The notes beneath the pieces are model-generated. The model was not told the DNA's origin. It did not search any database and saw only the letters and a list, made by a program, of their open reading frames with translations. 64,000 nucleotides of DNA from positions 163,676,124-163,740,123 of the forward strand of contig NC_135498.1 in the NCBI RefSeq assembly GCF_052857255.1, read 5' to 3'. Each line of letters opens with the position of its first letter. Positions within the stretch are counted from its first letter, which is position 1. The translations under genes were made by a program, and so were the position numbers. Below, piece after piece: positions 43,533 to 53,014 of this stretch. The stretch is from Amblyomma americanum. Lineage: Eukaryota > Arthropoda > Arachnida > Ixodida > Ixodidae.

Positions 43533-43651
43533 CTGCTGGGAATAACAGCGCTGAGATGAGGGACAAAGAAAAAAGAAGACAACAGGACCGCCGGTCCTGT
43601 TGTCTTCTTCTTTCTTTGTCCCTCGTCTCAGCGCTGTTATTCCCAGCAGTA
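43533..43651. repeat. Near-perfect 119-bp palindrome
   Basis: Arms 43,533-43,591 and 43,593-43,651 are reverse complements with two mismatches and a one-base centre. Arms begin ACTGCTGGGAATAACAGCGC and continue into TGAGATGAGGGACAAAGAAA. The GCGCTGTTATTCC and GTCCCTCGTCTC words resemble the outer end of the Penelope-like element (GCGCTGTACC, GTCCGTCATCT on the minus strand at 15,775-15,815) and the arms of the 26,947 palindrome. Confidence 0.9.
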
Positions 43652-44105
43652 TGTACCAACCAGCTCAACTCTCCTTATTGTGTTAACCACAGAGAAAGAG
43701 CGCCGAAGTAGTATTCATATCCTTACCGACTGGTCTGTAGTAGAAAACAAAACAGTCTCGATTCCTATGCTGCATAAGCGGTACATGACGTACGTATTCT
43801 GAATGAATTGGATGAAAGGTCAGAAGAATTCAAACCCGCTGTTCGACGAAGTAGTGAATGTTTGGTGAATTCATTGCACCAAAGACGAAAAATAAAATTC
43901 TCACCATTCGGGCAGATCTACACTGCGCACGACGTCAAGCCAGACATTTGGCAATGAGAGTAGATACAAAGAAGTCGTCCTAGTGCTTTGTCTCGTTCTC
44001 TTTTCCTGTCGGAAAAAATAAAGCCCCATGTAGTCAGAGCAACACTTACTCCAAAAATCACATTGATTTCCGAACGTATCTCAAGATAAAATATTTGTAG
44101 TACTT

Positions 44106-44155
44106 ACAAGTAAGGTATTGCAGGCCAGGATAGTGAACCGCGTCCGAGCTCTCAT
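44106..44155 (-). CDS. Possible first exon with strong donor (minus strand)
   Basis: A minus-strand Met frame (MRARTRFTILACNTLL) ends at TTACTT|GTAAGT, a consensus donor at about 44,106/44,105. The short basic then hydrophobic peptide could be a signal-peptide start. Context at the Met is weak. It could be the 5' exon of the gene ending at 42,775. Confidence 0.2.
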
Positions 44156-44200
44156 ATAGTATCGGATGTGGGTTTTCGCTTGCGCAGACAACGAAAGGAG
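44153..44200 (+). promoter_or_regulatory. Possible core promoter for the exon at 44,256
   Basis: A TATA-like CATATAGT at 44,153-44,160 lies about 30 bases before a possible start region near 44,185. A pyrimidine run CTCTTTC (44,219-44,225), resembling a 5' TOP motif, lies before the Kozak-consensus ATG. Neither start site is established. Confidence 0.2.
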
Positions 44201-44255
44201 CGAGCTCGAGTGTGCATGCTCTTTCGTCGCGTTGGCTGTGCAGCTGGGCGCCGCC

Positions 44256-44262
44256 ATGCCAG
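44256..44262 (+). CDS. Possible very short first coding exon (ATGCCAG|GTAAGC)
   Basis: GCCGCCATGCCAG|GTAAGCC combines a perfect Kozak context with a consensus splice donor seven bases after the ATG, giving Met-Pro-Gly split in phase 1. Upstream G/C content rises and a CTCTTTC pyrimidine run precedes it. Short Met-first exons with a TOP-like leader are typical of ribosomal-protein genes, and RpS19 proteins start Met-Pro-Gly. I could not find the following exon in the window, so the identity is only a suggestion. Confidence 0.3.
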
Positions 44263-45989
44263 GTAAGCCAAGACTCGTCCGTTCAAGAATGTGTCGTGGC
44301 GAGGCATCGCGCTGTGACGGATAGCAAGGGAGACGACGGTGATGGGAGGGAGGGGCAGCAAGGAGGGCAGTCATTTTCTTTTACACAGCTTTTGTTGTCC
44401 CAAAAAAAAGTTTCGAGCTGAAAGGTAGAGAAAAGAAAATCGGGGGGGGGGGGGGGGAACGAGAGGCGCAGCGCATACCTGCGCGTGGGAGAAACACATA
44501 GGACAAAATGAGTAAAAAAAAAGCGCATCGGGGGGGGTAGCGCGCTGCCTTGAAAAGGGCACGTCCGGGAGATGAGTTGGGGAGATAGGAGACTTCAAAA
44601 GAGAGAAGGGAGGGGGCCGAAACAGGTGAAAGAGGCTTGGAATTCTCCGAGAATGAGTCAATAACAGTTTTGAAGGTAAGGGTGTGGAAAACGTGGAAGC
44701 GTCAAAGTATTCTTGCAAAGCTGCTGGAGACAGCATCATGTCTGGCGACAGAAAACTTTGAAGCGAAAAATGTGCAGTTTAAGATGGACTTCGCCAAAAC
44801 GACTTCAGACGCTCGCGCATTCTGTAGGGCCTTGTGTTATTTCAGGTTGGGTTAAATGATGTCATAAAATAACTAGAACATAAAACAATAAATTAAATAT
44901 TATGCAAGCAAATTCGCACTTTTTCATGGTATTACATACGGGGCATGTGGCAAATAAGCTAGGTTAACATGCGTCTAATACCATTTGTCAGTAGATTTAT
45001 TCGCTGATCGTCGAAGAATCCTCCAACGTTTTGTTGGTGTGGAAATTTCACACAAAAAGATAAAAGAAACAAAATCGTGTTGAACTGTGGCTCGCAACTA
45101 TTTTCGATGCTTTTCATCAATAAAGGTAGTATTCGAAAGAAAAAAAATTAATTTGCGAGCAAATAAGTTGCGACGTCTGCAAAAGATATAGCCCTCAATG
45201 CAAATTACGCAACAAAACAATAAAATGCGCAAAAAACGACATTTTGAAACATTACGATCTCCAGAAAAGGAAGAAAACCCAAATCTGAAAACACAGGGGA
45301 AAGCGCGATCACAGGGAACGACGTATGGAAGCGTAGGAATCTCTTACTGCGTGTTGAAGCGGCGGCCTAATGTTTCGCGCGTGCGCAACTTATAATTGTA
45401 AATTACGAGGCCACAGCTTCGTTTCTGGACGTTGCTAAAATTGCGCACAAAGTCGGCTTAGGGAATGCACTTGCACTAAGTTATTGCGTTTGATTTAGTA
45501 TCTCTATTAAGCAGTTACCCACTGCGCAGTGTGACAGTGAATTCTCTAGAGTGAAGCAAAAAAGCGCTTCTCTCATTAAAAATATCATGAAATGAAAGTC
45601 ATTTGATATTTTTTTAGAAGGAAGCCACCTTGGGCTGGTTTTCAGATACTCGCGCAAGCAGAGCGTGCAAAAACGCTTTAAAATACATAACGTTCATATA
45701 AATAGGCGGGTTATTATGCCCAGAAATCGAACAAAGGCAACAGCCTGAGCTCTGTCGGTGCACTTCTCAAAAAAGTATTTTTTTTATTAGCGGCGTGGCT
45801 GAGCCATATATATTTACACGAATCATTACGACTGGGTCATGCCAGCGCATATTCGGTAATTACTAAATTTACCAGACCTTTTCAAAGGAATTTAAGGGGT
45901 TAGTTGCAGCCGCTTCTAGTTCCCAGGATTAACGATAGGATTCTACAGATCCGTAGTTGTCTGTCTGGATGGTGTCGTGGTCGGCCTTA
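44263..45989. other. Unassigned, possibly intronic
   Basis: It contains G homopolymer runs (16 G at about 44,442-44,457, and near 44,530) and A/T-rich sequence. A second donor-like TTTTGAAG|GTAAGG occurs at about 44,677. If the exon at 44,256 is real, most of this would be its intron. No coding domain is recognised. Confidence 0.35.
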
Positions 45990-46472
45990 GGCCGGTTTCA
46001 CATGCATGCAATTTTCGCCTGCGACACTGCGAACTCCGTCGGTCTGCGACTGGGGAGGGCCGTCGGTCTAGTCGCAGACGGCTTGCGATCGAGTTCCGAC
46101 CGGTAGGTATTCTGTCGTAGTATCGGTGTGTTCGCTTAGCGACTGAAGAATGGGGAGCGCCGAGACAGGGTGGGACGTGCGGTCACGTGGGAGCTGTTTC
46201 CGCTGTAGAAGCAGAACTGTTTATTCGAATCGAAACATTTCAATAATGCCCCACATCTAAAAATACACTCGTCATAACATCATACACATTTCGTGTAGCG
46301 TTTCTGTCGCGTTAATTCATGTATTGGCTTTGCAAACGTCAAGAAACCTTGACTGTCCCTTTGACCGAATTCGCTGCGGAGTTGCATGTGAAAGCACTGG
46401 CCGAATATCGCACTGCGGCGTCACCGGCTTGGCCGACTGTTTTCGTTCTAGTTGCAGCATGTGAAACAGGCC
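45990..46472. mobile_element. MITE, PIF/Harbinger-like (483 bp, TSD TTA)
   Basis: The left end GGCCGGTTTCACATGC and the right end, GGCCTGTTTCACATGC when read on the minus strand, form a 16-base terminal inverted repeat with one mismatch. The element is flanked by TTA at 45,987-45,989 and 46,473-46,475, the target size and sequence preferred by PIF/Harbinger transposons. There is no transposase inside. A partial third copy of the terminal motif (CATGTGAAAGCACTGGCC, about 46,386-46,403) lies near the right end. Confidence 0.75.
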
Positions 46473-46475
46473 TTA

Positions 46476-47089
46476 TATGCGACAGAGCGGTTCCTTTGTG
46501 GCGGAATATGCTCACTCGACTGACCACCACCGAAGTCGCCGTCGCGTCGTTGCACAACTCAAAATTAGCAAACAGACCGAACAAATGTCGATGGCAGCAG
46601 CACACAGCGAGCGAATGCGTTTAGAATGATTCGGAATGCGTTTGGAAATTGTTGGGAAGCCCCTTATAACAAAATTTATCAGCGGCGGAGCCCGCGGCAG
46701 ACATCGCTACGCCGCGCCTCGACGGCGTCGACACGCTCCTCCTTTAGTTTCTCCTGTACGAGAGCTCCCTCTGGCCGGTGCGATCTGCTGAGAGCTTAAT
46801 TTGGTTTCATTGATTTTTTTTCGTCAACTATGTCTATACCTCCGTCTACGCAGTCGGAAAATATTCGTTGTTTATCCAACTCCACACATATACCGCCAAA
46901 GTGTTCGGTAAGAAAAAGATTAATAAAACTTCTAATTCTTGAACTCGCCCAAGCGCAGCCCAGGAGCTCAAACGAGTTTTCGCGCGTTCAAAAATTATAA
47001 ACTATTATAAATAATAAATTATAAAATCAACCTTCTAACCAGTGTAATGGATGGGGCAATATTCACCGACACCAGCCAGTATACTTTTA
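46476..47089. other. Unassigned sequence
   Basis: A short frame on the minus strand near 46,540-46,605 (MCCCHRHLFGLFANFELCND) is Cys/His-containing but unassigned. The rest is A/T-rich. Confidence 0.4.
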
Positions 47090-47305
47090 ACACTGGACAA
47101 AGGGTGGCAAGCCAAGGCCAACATAGCCAAGTTTCGAAAATGGCGTAGCCAATTCTGGCAAAGAGTGGGATAACTCCGGCTAACATGGCCCACGATAGCC
47201 AGGCTTTGAAAATGGCTTAGCCAATTCTGGCAAAGAATGGGAGAACTCTGGCTAACATGGCCCATCATAGCCATGATTTATTGATGGCACAGCCAATATC
47301 GGGTC
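47090..47305. repeat. Tandem repeat, 72-bp unit
   Basis: At least two complete and one partial copies of a 72-bp unit beginning TAGCCAATTCTGGCAAAG and containing TCCGGCTAACATGGCCCA. Copies at about 47,147 and 47,219 are about 85% alike by eye. The TGGC/GGCCA-rich vocabulary resembles the minisatellite region at 41.75-42.24 kb. Confidence 0.75.
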
Positions 47306-47459
47306 CTCATTGGCAACTCTGGGCCTACTTAGGGCCACGCTTTGCCAGTGGCTTTCTAATATTGGCGCGCTGTCACGTGCTACCTGAGTGTGTGGACTGC
47401 GTATTCTCGCAAGCCAGGCGCCTGGATTGAAAGGCAGGGCGTCTAAAGCTGCGTTTGCC

Positions 47460-47495
47460 TTCCAGACCGGGACATGCGCATGTCCCGGTCTGGAA
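47460..47495. repeat. Perfect 36-bp palindrome
   Basis: TTCCAGACCGGGACATGC and its exact reverse complement are adjacent with no spacer. It sits at the left edge of the tRNA-like tandem array, so it may mark the array junction. Confidence 0.85.
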
Positions 47496-47636
47496 TGAGG
47501 GGATCGTTTGACAAACATATGAAGGAAGCCAACAGTCACAAAACCAAGGTGCACAGGCGAAAGTTTTTTTTTTTATTGTTTAGTGCCAATAAATTAGTTT
47601 TTAAAGAAAATTGCTTAGGAGCAGAAAAAACAACCG

Positions 47637-47709
47637 TGGCTCCGGTGGGATCCGAACCCACGACCTCCGAATATAGCGTCCGATGCTCTGCCAACTGAGC
47701 TATGGCGAC
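47637..47709 (-). tRNA. tRNA-like copy 1 (diverged)
   Basis: The minus strand has an A-box TAGCTCAGTTGG, a D-arm closing AGAGC, and a T-arm GTGGGTTCGGATCCCAC. Several acceptor-stem pairs are lost (only about four of seven form). The anticodon loop reads CGCTATA and lacks the usual U33. A TTTTTTC run follows at the 3' side. Likely a pseudogene of the family below. Confidence 0.5.
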
Positions 47710-47947
47710 GGCTGTCCAATCTGCTGCTCTCGTGGGTATTTATGTTTATTAGGTGTAAGCGAACCTTGAGAGTGATCATCAGCTGAAGTTCTACGTCACA
47801 CACGCGGTATCACAGGACATGCTATGTCCACCGCTAAGGGCGAGGGTTTATTATTATTTATTTTTAATTTTCTCCCAATAATCCGCACTATAAGTAAAGA
47901 AAACATTCCCCAATGCACCTTGGTTTCAGTGACTGTTGGCTTCCTTC

Positions 47948-47950
<3 letters not shown>

Positions 47951-47999
<49 letters not shown>
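47951..47999. repeat. (TA)n microsatellite
   Basis: About 24 uninterrupted TA dinucleotides between tRNA-like units 1 and 2, flanked by a CTTCG / GAAGG inverted pair that belongs to the neighbouring units in opposite orientation. Confidence 0.95.
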
Positions 48000-48002
<3 letters not shown>

Positions 48003-48147
48003 GGGAGCCAACAGTCACCGAAACCAAGGTGCATAGGGGAACGTTAATTAATTTTTTTATGTGTTATACTTATCAGTGGGATAATAATACTTAGAATAAT
48101 AAATTGCTTAAAGAAAATTACTTATAAAGCAGCAGAAAAAACAACCA

Positions 48148-48221
48148 TGCCGCCGGTGGGAACCGAACCCACGACCTCCGAATATCGCGTCCGGTGCTCT
48201 TACCAACTGAGCTACGGCGAC
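48148..48221 (-). tRNA. tRNA-like copy 2
   Basis: A full cloverleaf can be drawn: 7-bp acceptor GTCGCCG/CGGCGGC, D-arm with TAGCTCAGTTGGTAAGAGC, anticodon stem CCGGA/TTCGG, T-arm GTGGG...CCCAC. The 7-base anticodon loop is CGCGATA, with G at position 33 instead of U and nominal anticodon CGA, but there is no long arm as in serine tRNAs. The T-loop reads TTCGGTT here. Internal A and B boxes and a downstream T6 run suit Pol III transcription. Decoding function is doubtful. Confidence 0.55.
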
Positions 48222-48645
48222 GGCTGTCCAATCTGCTGCTCTAGTGGGTATTTATGTTTACTGGGTGTAAGCGAGCCTTGAGAGTGTTCACCAGCGCCGC
48301 CCTCGACCATAGCGGCGGACGTAGCACGTCCTGTAATACCGCGAGCGTGACGTAGAACGTCATCTAACGGCGAGGGCGGAAACCGTGCGAGAGCACTCTT
48401 ATGCTACCTATGGCATCAAGACTGCCAGAACCGAGACTCTCGTTAAGCTATTAGCAGACAAGTTAAAATAAAATGAGGGGCCCGTTTGACAAATTTATGA
48501 AGGGAGCCAACAGTCACCGAAACCAAGGTGCATAGGGGAACGTTAATTAATTTTTTATGTGTTATACTTATCAGTGGGATAATAATACTTAGATTAATAA
48601 ATCGCTTAAAGAAAACTACTTATAAAGCAGCAGAAAAAACAACCA

Positions 48646-48719
48646 TGCCGCCGGTGGGATCCGAACCCACGACCTCCGAATATCGCGTCCGGTGCTCTTA
48701 CCAACTGAGGTACGGCGAC
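48646..48719 (-). tRNA. tRNA-like copy 3
   Basis: Same sequence as copy 2 except a T-loop TTCGGAT (B-box GGTTCGGATCC) and one change in the A-box (TACCTCAG for TAGCTCAG), which breaks a D-stem pair and should weaken Pol III recognition. Acceptor, anticodon and T stems are intact. T6 run at the 3' side. Confidence 0.5.
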
Positions 48720-49144
48720 GGCGGTCCAATCTGCTGCTCTCGTGGATATTTATGTTTACTGGGTGTAAGCGAGCCTTGAGAGTGTTCACCAGCGCCACCC
48801 TCGACCATAACGGCGGACGTAGCACGTCCTGTAATACCGTGAGCGTGACGTAGAACGTCATGTAACGGCGAGGACGGAAACCGTGCGAGAGCCCTCTTAT
48901 GCTACCTATGGCATCAAGACTGCCAGAACCGAGACCCTCGTTAAGCTATTAGCAGACAAGTTAAAATGAAATGAGGGGCCCGTTTGACAAATTTATGAAG
49001 GGAGCGAACAGTCACCGAAACCAAGGTGCATAGGGGAACGTTAATTAATTTTTTTATGTGTTATACTTATCAGTGGGATAATAATACTTAGATTAATAAA
49101 TCGCTTAAAGAAAATTACTTATAAAGCAGCAGAAAAAACAACCA

Positions 49145-49218
49145 TGCCGCCTGTGGGATCCGAACCCAAGACCTCCGAATATCGCGTCCGGTGCTCTTAC
49201 CAACTCAGCTACGGCGGC
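49145..49218 (-). tRNA. tRNA-like copy 4
   Basis: Differs from copy 2 in the acceptor start (GCCGCCG), the A-box (GAGTTGG), the T-stem (CTTGGGTTCGG) and the acceptor 3' strand (CAGGCGG). Stems are partly disrupted, with the same U33-less CGCGATA loop. The T6 run is conserved. Confidence 0.45.
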
Positions 49219-49454
49219 GGCTGTCCAATCTGCTGCTCTCGTGGGTATTTATGTTTACTGGGTGTAAGCGAGCCTTGAGGGTGTTCACCAGCGCCACCCT
49301 CGACCATAGCGGCGGACGTAGCACGTCCTGTAATACCGCGAGCGTGACGTAGAACGTCATCTAACGGCGAGGGCGGAAACCGTGCGAGAGCCCTCTTAAG
49401 CTACCTATGGCATCAGGACTGCCAGAACCGAGACCCTCGTTAAGCTATTAGCAG

Positions 49455-49457
<3 letters not shown>

Positions 49458-49548
<91 letters not shown>
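49458..49548. repeat. (TA)n microsatellite
   Basis: About 45 uninterrupted TA dinucleotides directly at the end of tRNA-like unit 4, terminating the array. Confidence 0.95.
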
Positions 49549-49553
<5 letters not shown>

Positions 49554-50379
49554 GTCGTTCACATGATATCGTAACTTTACTCCTCTGCGTCGGCCAGATT
49601 AGCCGCTGATGGCAGCTATTAATCCTAACGTGTCATACACTGAATGCGGTGCTTAAGCGTCCTACCAATTTTTAACCTACGCTTAAGTACCACATGGCGC
49701 TCTTTGTTCCCTCCGTGCGTGTGGACGGTCCATTTTGTTTTGGCGTGATTGCTTGTTTAAAGAAGCGTTTAACAAGTGTGCCTGTATATGTTTCAATAAT
49801 AGGGCTTACCAGACGATGTAATGGTTAGTAGCATGGTTAGTAGTAATGCATCAGTAGCATGTATTTTTGAAGCCAGTGTAGGCAGGGTTGCAGAATGGAC
49901 AAAATATATTATGATCGTAAGGCATCTGCCATAACTTCGCTGCTCGGTTACCGCAACCATGCATTCTACAGCGTGTCGGGTACCCGAAATAAACGTAAAG
50001 TAGAAAGACGACATGGCATACGCGTATTTATCGTTTAGTGGCTGGTGCCAAGCGCTCGCGCGTGCCAGAAGGGGTGTTGGTTGAATAATTTCATGCAAAC
50101 GAACGATGAAGCCTGGAGTCAGCCTAGGCCCCGATCCGTGGCGCTGAATGCAGCAATTCCATCGCCGTCGATACATACCGCAAGCCATGATAAATCATAT
50201 TGGTGCTGTGCTAGCCTTCTAGGGTTCTGCAAAGGATCCACTGCTTTTTCTGCTAAAAACTCATCGCCATTATCATCATCATCATCATCATCATGATCAG
50301 CCTGACTACGCCCACTCAAGGGCAGAGGCCTCTTCTATATCTTTCCAATTAACTTGGTCCTTTGTTAGCTTATGATTTT
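49549..50379. other. Unassigned, with (ATC)n and LINE-tail-like repeat
   Basis: At 50,270-50,340 an (ATC)n run is followed by AGCCTGACTACGCCCACTCA and GGGCAGAGGCCTC, a combination I recognise as a dispersed arthropod/tick repeat end. No gene is supported in the remainder. Confidence 0.45.
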
Positions 50380-50975
50380 GTTAATATTCCGTTCACGCAA
50401 GAGGTTGTATCCTATGTGAACAACAAAAATCTATTCTTTTCTGAAGAAGAATCCGAAAGCTTACAAAGGAAATGCAATAATTGGTCAGTAGAATGCGGAC
50501 ATTGGGTCAACGCTAATAAGCTCCAGTTCAATAAGTTGAAAAGTAAGCACCTATTGTTCCACGCAGGAAACAAACTAATTCAACGTAGTTCCTTCCTTTG
50601 CTTTGCGCGCTAGTCCTTGGAACGAAATGAACCACAAACAATTTTCATAGTCATTTTCCATCAGCGTCTGTGATGGAATGCAAACATAATTTAAAAAGAA
50701 GTCTCTCAAGGTCTCGATACAAACAATTATAGAAAGATTTAATGCATAACTGTGCTTATTTCTTACAGAATTCGATTCCAGTATTGTTAGTATGGTGCAC
50801 CACGACAAAGCAGAATTTTCCCTCGTTGTTCATTGTGCAAGAAAGGCGTTTCGGGCAACTCAACAACGTACATTGTGTTACTTCCTTAAGTCTTGAACAC
50901 AAAGATTCTTCGAACTGCTGTGGTTGTTCAGAAATAAATAAAGACAACCCTGAGTTATTTCAATGCGATATTTAA
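50380..50975 (+). pseudogene. CR1/Rex-like LINE RT remnant
   Basis: The plus-strand frame at 50,362-50,610 reads NKNLFFSEEESESLQRKCNN followed by WVNANKLQFNKLKSKHLLF, the palm-end/thumb region after the catalytic box of CR1/Rex-type RTs (consensus N-x-W-x-x-A-N-K-L-x-x-N-x-x-K-T-K). After a break, 50,742-50,975 reads LVWCTTTKQN, matching the conserved region downstream. Heavily decayed. Confidence 0.5.
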
Positions 50976-51099
50976 AAAATATATGATGGAGTACCGCATA
51001 GACGGGAGAAATGTCACTCCTCGAATTAGTATAGAAATTCTGGTGTGCAGATATCATCTTATTCCGAGTTTAACTGTTAAACTCCTTCACAACTACATC

Positions 51100-51590
51100 T
51101 TATCTCTAGATTTCGAAACTGTTCTTTCTTTCGAAGAGGTTGTTATACTTCGCGTTCTCTAAATTGCTTGTCATTGATATTTGTTTAAATAATGTCCGAT
51201 TACTGGATGCATATGTTTCATATCCTTGGTGCTTGTTACCTACGGCGCGATTCAAAAAAGGTAGTTTCATTCCATCAGATGCATTGGTTTCTGTTTGGTA
51301 TTGCTGCATGTACCTTACCGCAAGCATTTTCACAGTTTTTCTGCACACATATTCCAGTGCTTTCTGTTTTCGCTTGGTGTCAATGCAAGGAAATGCGCAA
51401 AAAATACAAGGAAGAGAAGAGCACATTTTCCTTGATTACGACCGACTCGCCCAAAGTGCGCTCTTAAATCACTTAGTGCCGTCACAGGCACGTAAGGAAG
51501 ACTTAGCTACAATTTTAACTACGATTGGAAAAAGAAACCAAACGGTACACGGTATACAGTCAGAAATGCACTCCCTTGCATACTGAAGGA
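51100..51590 (+). pseudogene. CR1/Rex-like LINE ORF2 C-terminal remnant
   Basis: Short broken frames near 51,150-51,580 keep the style of the C-terminal part of the same LINE type (an RPKCALKSLSAV segment and similar near 51,450-51,560), continuing the remnant at 50.4-50.98 kb. Weakly supported and mainly by position. Confidence 0.3.
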
Positions 51591-51661
51591 CAACATATAT
51601 TTCAGCAGAAAATGGAGGCGTGCGCAATAAGTGAAGCAGTGATGCACACTCTTAGGAGCAG

Positions 51662-52157
51662 CTAGAAGGTCGTATAGTCCTGGTTTGCAGAGGTACCGGA
51701 GGAGGCCCCCTCGGATGCCTCTTCTGTCAATTGGTCTTGTGTCGGTGCAATGGTATGGGATGCTCGAGCAGAGGGTAGAGGCTGCGCAGTGGTATCAAGC
51801 ATCATGTCCGTGATGGTCACAACGTGGACAGTCGTGTTTTGTTCCACAGTGAGGTCGTGAGCCAGCCACCGCGGTAACCTGTGCGTGGCCATGATGATAA
51901 TCACGCTGAGAACGAAGAGTCCAGCGATGAAGACAGCAGTCACGCTGAAGGACGCCAGACCACCCGGAAGCGATTGAGGCCCCTGGGTGACTTCGCATGA
52001 GTTGAGCGGGACAAGGCTGAGGTGCCCTTTGTCCTCATCGGGCGAGTCTCCTGGTTGGCTTCGCGAGAATGTCGGTTTGATTGTTATTTGCGGATGGACA
52101 CATGCGGCCGGCAATTGAGGTACCAATACGGTTTCGCTGACAGTTCTCGCAGCAACT
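51662..52157 (-). CDS. Possible host coding segment with one membrane helix
   Basis: Minus-strand frame of about 165 residues to a TAG at 51,662: an acidic/Ser-Pro N-terminal part, a hydrophobic run ASFSVTAVFIAGLFVLSVII (one membrane helix), a short basic loop, then an extracellular-looking Thr/Ser-rich stretch with an NTT sequon and an acidic C-terminal end. Type II orientation fits. The frame only appears longer because it runs into the CAA repeat of the adjacent LINE tail. Protein not recognised. It may be an exon disrupted by the LINE. Confidence 0.35.
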
Positions 52158-52436
<279 letters not shown>

Positions 52437-52693
52437 ACCTCACATAATGGCACATACCCACAAGGGGGATTGGCCATAACCAGGCGGTGACTATTTAAAT
52501 GACCAGTTGCATGTCGCAAGCATTGGATGACCTACCAAAATTTGGATCGCACAGTTTCCGTAGCCGAGGTGGTTGCAGGAGGTTATGGGGGTCATACAAA
52601 CTAACATTTAGGCAAAGAAGGGGTAGGGATTACTATAAGTGGTTGTAAAAACCGAAATACAGAAACTGATAATGGGATGGGCAGGACGAAAGC

Positions 52694-53014
52694 TCATGAT
52701 GGTAGACGTTTTGATTCTAGGAGATAACTTTGAACGGCAATGCAAACATTCATATTGGTATGGCCAAGCATAGAAGCGCCAAGAGACAGAACAACCGCAG
52801 AAGACAGGCGCAAACTTAGATTCTGTATTGGAACTTCTAATAGTCGCCTCCTAATCGATGAGTAGCGACGGCAAAAAAGAAGAAAGTGCTCTATTGTTTC
52901 CGGCTCCGCACAATACGGACACAATGGGGAGATCGCCAGACCAGGCCTGTAGAGGTAAAAATTTAGTTGCGGCACCCGGCAACGAAGCCTCGTGAAGGAA
53001 ACTTCAAGATTGCG
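52694..53014 (-). pseudogene. I-like LINE ORF2 C-terminal zinc motif
   Basis: The frame includes an SPLCPYCAEPETIEHFLLFC stretch, a C-x2-C-x7-H-x4-C motif that ends ORF2 in I/R1-type LINEs. It follows the RNase H frame after a frameshift near 53,000. The C-terminal helix continues with a NVCIAVQSYLLESKRL segment, conserved in copy B near 8340-8390. Confidence 0.75.

Larger units (their letters stand above)
47510..49457 (-). repeat. Tandem array of four ~500-bp units with tRNA-like genes
   Basis: Units beginning ATGAAGG.AGC.AACAGTCAC occur near 47,518, 47,998, 48,497 and 48,995. Copies 2-4 are nearly identical with a period of 498-499 bp, and copy 1 is more diverged. Each unit holds an A/T-rich left part, a minus-strand tRNA-like gene, a TGTCCAATCTGCTGCTCT flank and, in copies 2-4, a GACGTAGAACGTCAT segment. 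(TA)n tracts interrupt the array after copy 1 and end it after copy 4. Confidence 0.85.

Noticed and set aside
44371..44739. 122-residue Pro/Ser/Phe-rich minus-strand frame
   Set aside because: It spans C homopolymer runs and low-complexity sequence, with no splice context or motif.
48148..48221. Calling the tRNA-like gene a serine tRNA from its nominal CGA anticodon
   Set aside because: It lacks U33 and the long variable arm of serine tRNAs, so amino-acid identity cannot be assigned.
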